From Micromonospora deserti (lineage in GTDB: Bacteria > Actinomycetota > Actinomycetes > Mycobacteriales > Micromonosporaceae), in NCBI RefSeq assembly GCF_003236335.1, contig NZ_POUB01000042.1, positions 1-32,283 on the forward strand: 32,283 nucleotides of DNA, written 5' to 3'. This document shows positions 27,499 through 32,283 of the stretch, one piece after another (the first letter of the stretch is position 1; each line of letters begins with the position of its first letter). Made by a program: the position numbers and the translations under genes. The notes under the pieces are model-generated. The model was not told the origin of the DNA. It made no database searches and saw only the letters and a program-made list of their open reading frames with translations.

Positions 27499-27606
27499 AT
27501 CCCACCGCACCCGATCACGTCGACGAGGAAATCCGCCAACACTGACTGGTGTGTGCTATTGCCAGCGCATATCAGGAGTCCTCGCCCATAGGTCTTGCCG
27601 GTCAAA

Positions 27607-28608
27607 TCATGCGGGCGCACGCACTTCCTGTCGCTTGGCGCGTCGTCTGGTGGCGGTGTTGGCAATGATCAGCAAACCGGGGACTGCGCCGAGGAACCAG
27701 ATCGCGACCAGCGGCCAGTGGACCAGCTCGCCAACCGTTCCGCGGATATCGGGAGTCTCCCAAACGATGTAGGACGCCTGATCGTCAGAGGAACGGCAGG
27801 CCAGCGAGTAGGTACCGGGATCGGGAACGTTGAACGAGGCGACCCAGGCGTAAGAGGCGGCGTCGGTGCCGTAGTCGCCGGGTGCGATCGTGACCAACTC
27901 CGCCGACCGACCGGCCAGGCCGACGCCGGTGACCCGGCAGTCAGGATCCTGCGGCGCGAAGCCCACCGCCAAGATTGCATACCGGCCCGCCGCTGGCAGG
28001 ATCACAACCCCGGGGTTACTGGCCGCCGCAGTGTACGGCCCTACGCCGCCGTAGCCGATCACGTCGTATCGGCTGGTGCTGTCTTCGGCGCCCAGCTGCA
28101 CCGTCACCTGTGCAAGGAGGACACCCACCACGGTGACCATCCCGCCGATGAGGTAGCCATGCCGATCCGACAGCCGACTGCGGCGCACGTTGCCTAGGCC
28201 GATCATGTAACCGATGGCCGCACCGGCGGCCGCTAGCAGAGCCCCGCTGGACAAGACGCTCCACCATCCGGCCGCACCTTGCAGCGGGATGCCCCACCGG
28301 TAGACAGCCATGGAGGCTCCCAGGAACACTGCGCTGATCAGCGTGGCCACGACGACGGCCGCCAGGAAGGCCGAGCTGGTGCGACGCTGGCCGGTGTACC
28401 GGGTCCACCTCGCTGCCACCACGGCGGCGAGCACCGGCAGTGCTCCCAAGGTCCACCAAAGCGCCGTCGACACGTCCTGGTGTTCTTCCCACCGGTGGGT
28501 TCCCTCGAAGAACACCAGTGGAGCTGGCAGGGTCACCGCGATCCACGCCGCCAGTCCCACCGGGCCAGGAAACGTCCGCCCCACCGTTCGCCAGGTCGCC
28601 GCATCCAT
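27607..28608 (-). CDS. Polytopic membrane protein with one large extracytoplasmic domain
   Basis: 333 residues from ATG 28608. Five helices are seen in the first half (around residues 18-35, 49-67, 82-104, 117-140 and 154-172), then a ~125-residue beta-rich segment with two cysteines (DPDCRVTGVGL, YSLACRSSDD) and the phrase GYGGVGPYTAAASNPGVVILPAAG, then a final helix (WPLVAIWFLGAVPGLLIIANTA) and a basic tail. No catalytic or transport motif is recognised. It is transcribed away from a copy of the dispersed repeat located just upstream. Confidence 0.75.
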   Translation of the reverse strand: MDAATWRTVGRTFPGPVGLAAWIAVTLPAPLVFFEGTHRWEEHQDVSTALWWTLGALPVLAAVVAARWTRYTGQRRTSSAFLAAVVVATLISAVFLGASMAVYRWGIPLQGAAGWWSVLSSGALLAAAGAAIGYMIGLGNVRRSRLSDRHGYLIGGMVTVVGVLLAQVTVQLGAEDSTSRYDVIGYGGVGPYTAAASNPGVVILPAAGRYAILAVGFAPQDPDCRVTGVGLAGRSAELVTIAPGDYGTDAASYAWVASFNVPDPGTYSLACRSSDDQASYIVWETPDIRGTVGELVHWPLVAIWFLGAVPGLLIIANTATRRRAKRQEVRAPA

Positions 28609-28635
28609 GGACCGATCATGCCCTGGGCTATTGAT

Positions 28636-28751
28636 GGGCCAGTAGCCGCAAGGCCGAGCGGGCACCAGATGGCAATGAGCTGGCGCTCGCGAGCAGGCGT
28701 TTGGGGCATCACGCCCGATTGAGCGCGCTCTTCCAAACTGAGGCTCCCGAG
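28636..28751 (+). repeat. Dispersed repeat, copy B
   Basis: Begins GGGCCAGTAGCCG and ends CTGAGGCTCCCGAG. It shares 49 of 58 bases with copy A at its right end, and both GGGCCAGTAGCCG and CTTCCAAAC with copy C. It occupies the gap between the divergent membrane-protein and GNAT genes, 28 nt upstream of the membrane-protein start. Confidence 0.75.
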
Positions 28752-28846
28752 CGGTGCACGCGGTCACGTCCGACAGGGCCTAGTCGTCACACCGCGTCAC
28801 CGGATACCGGGTTGCCTGCTCGCCACGCCTGCGGAACCCTCTCCGC

Positions 28847-29341
28847 ATGATCGACACACGTGTGCTCGGCGAGGGCGATTGGAAGATGTGGCGGGAACTT
28901 CGGCTCGCTGCGCTGGCGGAGGCCGGGTACGCCTTCGGTGCCCAGCTGGCGGACTGGCAGGGCGACGGCGATCGCGAGGAACGCTGGCGCGGGCGACTGG
29001 CCATCCCCGGCTCGTACAACATCTTGGCGATGCTCGACGGGCAAGCCGTCGGGATGGCCAGCGGGGTGCCCACCGACCACGACGGGGTCGTCGAGCTGAT
29101 CTCGATGTACGTGGCACCTGTGGGACGTGGCCAAGGTGTGGGCGATCACCTCGTGCGGGCGGTGGAGCAGTGGGCCTGGCTGGTGGGCGCGCGGACGCTG
29201 CGCTTGGCCGTTGTAGAGGGCAACAAGAACGCCTGGGCCCTCTACCAGCGGAACGGCTTTCGTGACACGGGTGAACTCGGCGACCTCATGCCCGACGGCG
29301 TGCGCCGCGAGCATGTCATGACCAAGAGTCTCGTAGGTTAG
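28847..29341 (+). CDS. GNAT family N-acetyltransferase
   Basis: 164 residues filling one GNAT domain. It begins MIDTRVLGEGDWKMWRELRLAALAEAG; the acetyl-CoA-binding motif A is ISMYVAPVGRGQGVGDHLVRAVEQWA (about 84-110), and motif B is VVEGNKNAWALYQRNGF. No ribosome site is visible before the ATG, so translation may be leaderless. The acceptor substrate cannot be predicted. Confidence 0.9.
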   Translation: MIDTRVLGEGDWKMWRELRLAALAEAGYAFGAQLADWQGDGDREERWRGRLAIPGSYNILAMLDGQAVGMASGVPTDHDGVVELISMYVAPVGRGQGVGDHLVRAVEQWAWLVGARTLRLAVVEGNKNAWALYQRNGFRDTGELGDLMPDGVRREHVMTKSLVG

Positions 29342-29400
29342 CGGTCGGCCGTCGGTCGGGGCCTCTGACCAGGTCGCACAGTCAGTAGTCAGCGAACCGG

Positions 29401-30093
29401 CTATCGCGTCCGTACCAGGCGGAAGGTCGTGGTGCGTCGCGGTGTGAAGCCGATGGCCTCGTAGAGGCGGATCGCGGCGGTGTTGCTTGCCGCCGCGTGC
29501 AGATAGACGGTCTCGCCGCGCGCGTGGATGCCGGCGGCGACCGCGCGGATCAGCCGGGTGGCCAGTCCCTGGCCGCGGTGAGCGGCGTCCGTGCAGACGG
29601 CACTAATCTCGGTCCAGCCGGGTGGCCGCACGCGCTCGCCGGCCATGGCGACGAGCCGGCCGTCGCGGCGGATGCCGAGGTGCGTGCCGAGCTCGATGGC
29701 CCGGGCGCCGAATAGGCCGATCCCGGTGCGGGCGGCCAAGTCGAGCATCTCGGGGACGTCGGCTGGGCTGAGTCGCACCGCCTCGGGGTCGGTCGAAGCG
29801 CGCAGGGAGGTGCCGGCGAGTTGCACGCCCGGGACCGTGTCGACGATCTCCCAGTGCGGCGGCGGAGTGGCGGTGACGCCCGCCAGCCCGACCACGTCAC
29901 CCGACGCGGCGATGGCGGTCAGATCAGCCCACGCGCGCTCGTCCGGGTCGCAACGGAGAGCCGCGAGCGGCGTGACGTCCGGGTGGTAGCGGGCCGCCTG
30001 GCCGTTTACCTCGACGAGGTGGGTGTGGGCGCCGGTCGCCGCCGCCCACACCGGGTTGTCCAGGACGTGCGCCCGTTCGATCGCAGTCAGCAC
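29401..30093 (-). CDS. GNAT family N-acetyltransferase, partner of PaiB-like gene
   Basis: About 230 residues from GTG 30093; TTG 30096 or TTG 30174 (overlapping the upstream gene) are alternatives. The first half is a degenerate N-terminal region (AIERAHVLDNPVWAAATGAHTHLVEVNG). The GNAT domain is in the second half, with ISAVCTDAAHRGQGLATRLIRAVAAGI (motif A) and HAAASNTAAIRLYEAIGFTPRR (motif B), the layout of predicted FR47/GNAT two-part acetyltransferases. It follows the PaiB-like gene by 13 bp and is surely cotranscribed. Confidence 0.87.
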   Translation of the reverse strand: MLTAIERAHVLDNPVWAAATGAHTHLVEVNGQAARYHPDVTPLAALRCDPDERAWADLTAIAASGDVVGLAGVTATPPPHWEIVDTVPGVQLAGTSLRASTDPEAVRLSPADVPEMLDLAARTGIGLFGARAIELGTHLGIRRDGRLVAMAGERVRPPGWTEISAVCTDAAHRGQGLATRLIRAVAAGIHARGETVYLHAAASNTAAIRLYEAIGFTPRRTTTFRLVRTR

Positions 30094-30106
30094 CAACTTG
30101 TGGAGG

Positions 30107-30730
30107 TCAGCGCGGGCGGTGGGCCTCGACGGCGGCGGCGCTACGGGCGTCGCCCTGGTGGCGCAGCCCGTCAATGACGGCGTCGATGTCAGCGGCGGGG
30201 CGATTCTGGCTGAGTTTGAACTTCGCCTCCACGCGGGTGATCAGGACCTCCACGCCGACGATCGCGCGCAAATTTCCGGCGACGTAAACCGCCGGGGCGT
30301 CGTCGACCAACCACGGCGTGACGCGCCCGGACTCGTGCCGTGCAGTCAGCCGCCGTACCTGCGCCTCTACCCAGGCCGGATCGTCGTGCACGTGAAACTC
30401 GCCGTAGACGTGAGCGGTGATGTAGTTCCAAGTCGGCACGACCCGAGGATTCTTGGCCTTCGTCGGGTACCACGACGGGCTGATGTAAGCATCCGGTCCC
30501 CGCACGATGACCAGTGCGTCACCATGCGCTGGCAGGCGCCACTGGTCGTTGTTGCGCGCGACATGTCCCAGAAGCGTCCCACGTGCGCCGGTATCGGGGT
30601 CGTAGACCCACGGCAACGTGCTGGCACGTAGACCCTCGGGGGTAGCGGTGATCAAATCGGCGACGCCGACGCCTTGCAGCAGCTGCTGCACCGAATGCTC
30701 GTCGCCAGCGAAATGCGCCGGAACATACAT
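30107..30730 (-). CDS. PaiB-like FMN-binding protein
   Basis: 207 residues; ATG 30730 has GGGAG 7 nt upstream. It begins MYVPAHFAGDEHSVQQLLQGVGVADLITATPEGLRASTLPWVYDP, then LLGHVARNNDQWR, DALVIVRGPDAYISPSWYPTKAKNPRVVPTWNYITAHVYGE and a C-terminal LRAIVGVEVLITRVEAKFKLSQNRP. These are hallmarks of the PaiB/FMN-binding family, named for a Bacillus negative regulator of protease synthesis and sporulation; biochemical role here is open (flavin or haem binding). It is operonic with a GNAT gene. Confidence 0.93.
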   Translation of the reverse strand: MYVPAHFAGDEHSVQQLLQGVGVADLITATPEGLRASTLPWVYDPDTGARGTLLGHVARNNDQWRLPAHGDALVIVRGPDAYISPSWYPTKAKNPRVVPTWNYITAHVYGEFHVHDDPAWVEAQVRRLTARHESGRVTPWLVDDAPAVYVAGNLRAIVGVEVLITRVEAKFKLSQNRPAADIDAVIDGLRHQGDARSAAAVEAHRPR

Positions 30731-30837
30731 GGTGATTCTCCCGTCACGATGCTCGGCTCCCAATGTGCCAGCCGGTCCGGCGACCCTGTTATGACCTGAG
30801 ACGCATTCGCGATGACGGCTTCTCCTGAGCCATCCAC

Positions 30838-30950
30838 GGGCCAGTAGCCGGTTCATCCATCGGTCGCCATAGGGCATCACGGGGCAGCACGACAGCCACC
30901 GCCAGCAGGCACTCCTGGCGTCGTGGACAGTGAATCACGCTCTTCCAAAC
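30838..30950 (+). repeat. Dispersed repeat, copy C (diverged)
   Basis: Begins with GGGCCAGTAGCCG, identical to copy B, and ends CGCTCTTCCAAAC, also shared with B at the same distance (40 nt) from a common CAGGC. The middle is diverged (29 of 45 over the last 45 bases). It lies in the 388-bp gap between the PaiB-like gene and tRNA-Phe; no gene is supported there. Confidence 0.5.
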
Positions 30951-30966
30951 GTGTAGCCAGCTCCGT

Positions 30967-30986
30967 CCGTGCGATCCCCGTGCGAT
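30967..30986 (+). repeat. Two CCGTGCGAT direct repeats, 11-bp period
   Basis: CCGTGCGAT occurs at 30967-30975 and again at 30978-30986, separated by CC. It sits between repeat copy C and the tRNA cluster. A possible protein-binding or recombination site; nothing more can be said. Confidence 0.3.
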
Positions 30987-31061
30987 AAGGGTCGGCCATC
31001 AGCGGGATTCCGGGGTCAACGAGGGTCAGACCGGACAGGCGGGCTTCCAGGGCGAAAAGCA

Positions 31062-31095
31062 GAGCGCCGACCGGCGTTTCCGCTGGTCGGCGCTC
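31062..31095 (-). terminator. Rho-independent terminator of tRNA-Phe
   Basis: GAGCGCCGACC (31062-31072) and GGTCGGCGCTC (31085-31095) pair perfectly. On the minus strand the stem is followed by TGCTTTTC, a short T-run. It lies about 24 nt beyond the tRNA-Phe 3' end. Confidence 0.85.
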
Positions 31096-31118
31096 CTGTA
31101 GCCCGGCGAAAGGCTATG

Positions 31119-31192
31119 TGGCCAGGGGCGGGGTCGAACCGCCGACCTTCCGATTTTCAGTCGGACGCTCGTACCAACTGAGCTACCTGGCC
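31119..31192 (-). tRNA. tRNA-Phe (anticodon GAA)
   Basis: 74 nt cloverleaf: acceptor GGCCAGG paired with CCTGGCC plus discriminator A; D-arm GCTC/GAGC; anticodon arm TCCGA-CTGAAAA-TCGGA with GAA; T-arm GGCGG-TTCGACC-CCGCC. CCA is not encoded. Confidence 0.97.
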
Positions 31193-31262
31193 GTGCCACT
31201 CGGATCATGTTACCCGGACGACGGGGTCTCCGCCGAAAGGGTCGCACGCTCCGATACGCAGA

Positions 31263-31287
31263 ACGCCGCGCGTGGTAGGCGCGGCGT
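31263..31287 (-). terminator. Hairpin downstream of tRNA-Asp
   Basis: ACGCCGCGC (31263-31271) and GCGCGGCGT (31279-31287) pair perfectly, 9 nt past the tRNA-Asp 3' end on the minus strand. It could end the Asp (and Glu) transcript before tRNA-Phe, making Phe separately transcribed. Confidence 0.7.
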
Positions 31288-31296
31288 CAGCGCTGG

Positions 31297-31370
31297 CGGT
31301 CCTGACGGGACTTGAACCCGCGACCTCCGCCTTGACAGGGCGGCGAGCACTCCGACTGCTCCACAGGACC
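31297..31370 (-). tRNA. tRNA-Asp (anticodon GTC)
   Basis: 74 nt: acceptor GGTCCTG with CAGGACC and discriminator G, the expected Asp identity base; anticodon arm CGCCC-TGTCAAG-GCGG-type with GTC; T-loop TTCAAGT. CCA is not encoded. Confidence 0.96.
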
Positions 31371-31381
31371 TGGTCATGTGT

Positions 31382-31399
31382 GTCCGGCCGAAGCCGGAC
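31382..31399. other. Hairpin between tRNA-Glu and tRNA-Asp
   Basis: GTCCGGC (31382-31388), loop CGAA, GCCGGAC (31393-31399): a perfect 7-bp stem in the 31-bp tRNA spacer. Likely a processing signal or a weak terminator. Confidence 0.5.
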
Positions 31400-31401
31400 C
31401 G

Positions 31402-31474
31402 TGCCCCCAACGGGATTCGAACCCGTGCTACCGCCTTGAAAGGGCGGCGTCCTGGGCCGCTAGACGATGAGGGC
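31402..31474 (-). tRNA. tRNA-Glu (anticodon TTC)
   Basis: 73 nt: acceptor GCCCTCA pairs with TGGGGGC (one G-T wobble) and discriminator A; anticodon loop reads CTTTCAA with TTC; T-arm ACGGG-TTCGAAT-CCCGT. CCA is not encoded. It is the first gene of the Glu-Asp-Phe series on the minus strand. Confidence 0.96.
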
Positions 31475-31628
31475 GGCCCCGCCATCATTGCACATTCGCA
31501 ACTTCAAGCGGACTTGCTCCCATCCGGCCCCGCCGGAGGCTTGGAAAGCATACGTGATGCCCCGGCGGTCGACCAAACCGGTATGGCCCCAGCCGCAGCG
31601 TCTCCCAGAAACGCAGGTCGGGGCGGGT

Positions 31629-32283
31629 CTAGCGGAGCTTGGTGATGCCGTACCGGTGCTTCAAGTCGGTGATCATGCCCGGGCAGGCCGTGAGGGTGGC
31701 ACCCCGGTCACCACCCCCGTCGTGCAGCAGCACCACCGCGCCGGGGCGGGCGGCGACGTACACCCGCTCGGTGATCTTCGCGGCGGTCGGCTTGCCCCAG
31801 TCCTGCGGGTCGACGGTCCAGTGCAGCGAGCGCATGCCGAGCTGCTCGGCGACCGCCACCACCTCGGGCGTCCACCGGCCGCCGGGCTGCCGGTAGAACG
31901 GCACCTTGGCGCCGGGCGCCGCCGCCTGGATCGCCTTGTTGGTGCGGACCAGGTCGGCCCGGATCTGGCCGACCGGTCGGCGGCCCAGGTCCATGTCGTG
32001 GTGCCAGCTGTGGTTACAGAGCTGGTGCCCCTCGCGCACGATCCGCCGCACCAGCTGCGGGTGGCGTCGCACCTGGGTACCGACCACGCAGAAGGTGGCC
32101 GGGACCCCGGCCGCCCGCAGCCGGTCGAGCACCTTCGGCGTCCAGACGGGGTCGGGCCCGTCGTCGAAGGTCAGCGCCACCGCCCGTACGCCGGTGGTGC
32201 GGTGCAGCCCGGCCGGCAGAGTGGTCGGCAACGGCCGGACCGGCCGTTCCGGGGCGGTGCTGCGGGTCGGTCGGGGTGCCGGG
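31629..32283 (-). CDS. Polysaccharide deacetylase (NodB/CE4), 5' end beyond window
   Basis: The frame is open to the right edge, so the start is missing; 217 residues are visible. The visible N-terminus is a Pro/Arg/Thr-rich linker (PAPRPTRSTAPERPVRPLP), suggesting a secreted or anchored protein whose signal lies outside. The CE4 domain is complete: TFDDGPD (catalytic base and metal Asp), HSWHHDMDL (metal histidines), FYRQPGGRW, WTVDPQDW, and VVLLHDGGG. These enzymes remove N-acetyl groups from peptidoglycan, chitin or other polysaccharides in a metal-dependent way. It ends about 155 bp from tRNA-Glu. Confidence 0.93.
   Translation of the reverse strand, partial: PAPRPTRSTAPERPVRPLPTTLPAGLHRTTGVRAVALTFDDGPDPVWTPKVLDRLRAAGVPATFCVVGTQVRRHPQLVRRIVREGHQLCNHSWHHDMDLGRRPVGQIRADLVRTNKAIQAAAPGAKVPFYRQPGGRWTPEVVAVAEQLGMRSLHWTVDPQDWGKPTAAKITERVYVAARPGAVVLLHDGGGDRGATLTACPGMITDLKHRYGITKLR

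Noticed and set aside
30789..30950. Minus-strand frame inside repeat copy C (reads QECLLAVAVVLPRDALWRP)
   Set aside because: It is open but short, without a clear start or ribosome site, and coincides with the dispersed repeat; it may be a remnant but is not supportable as a gene.

Overview
The window is high-GC actinobacterial DNA with strong G/C preference at third codon positions, many GTG starts and frequent GTGA stop/start overlaps. The layout (purS-purQ-purL, a ComB-like gene, a sterol-carrier gene, purF, purM, a radical SAM gene, a DUF3073 gene, a Leu/Val dehydrogenase and bldC) is most like Micromonosporaceae (Micromonospora or a close relative). That assignment comes from remembered gene order, not from a search.

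Left third (1-11.9 kb): a cut-off YbjQ-family gene and a secreted trypsin-like protease precede the purine cluster. PurS, PurQ and PurL together form FGAM synthase. PurF and PurM lie 3 kb further on, after a 2-phosphosulfolactate phosphatase-like gene, a single-pass membrane protein with a long Gly/Tyr/Gln/Pro-rich cytoplasmic tail, and a small SCP2-like gene. These enzymes cover the committing step and steps 4-5 of IMP synthesis.

Middle (11.9-24.6 kb): directly after purM is a compact RiPP locus. A radical SAM/SPASM maturase overlaps a 79-residue precursor whose C-terminus is dense in aromatic-X-Asn triplets, as expected for a multiply cyclophane-bridged peptide. It ends in a strong hairpin. 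Then come DUF3073, an amino-acid dehydrogenase, an uncharacterised gene and bldC, whose upstream region holds a near-perfect CebR/CelR-type operator. After these are a putative F420-type oxidoreductase, a methyltransferase, a 3-hydroxyacyl-CoA dehydrogenase/enoyl-CoA hydratase pair, and a lipoprotein that appears to be a circularly permuted amino-acid-type substrate-binding protein. Small secreted, DUF2786, SRPBCC, VOC and AraC genes close the section.

Right part (24.6-31.1 kb): a more accessory-looking stretch runs from a tRNA-3'-half-like sequence to a tRNA cluster. It holds a tiny membrane protein, an ECF sigma factor with a probable membrane partner, DUF1990, a polytopic membrane protein, two GNATs and a PaiB-like gene. 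A dispersed ~110-bp repeat occurs three times in it. tRNA-Phe, tRNA-Asp and tRNA-Glu (all minus strand) and the 3' part of a polysaccharide deacetylase finish the window.

Most convergent gene pairs are separated by perfect GC-rich hairpins, listed as terminators. All functions are inferred from sequence motifs alone.
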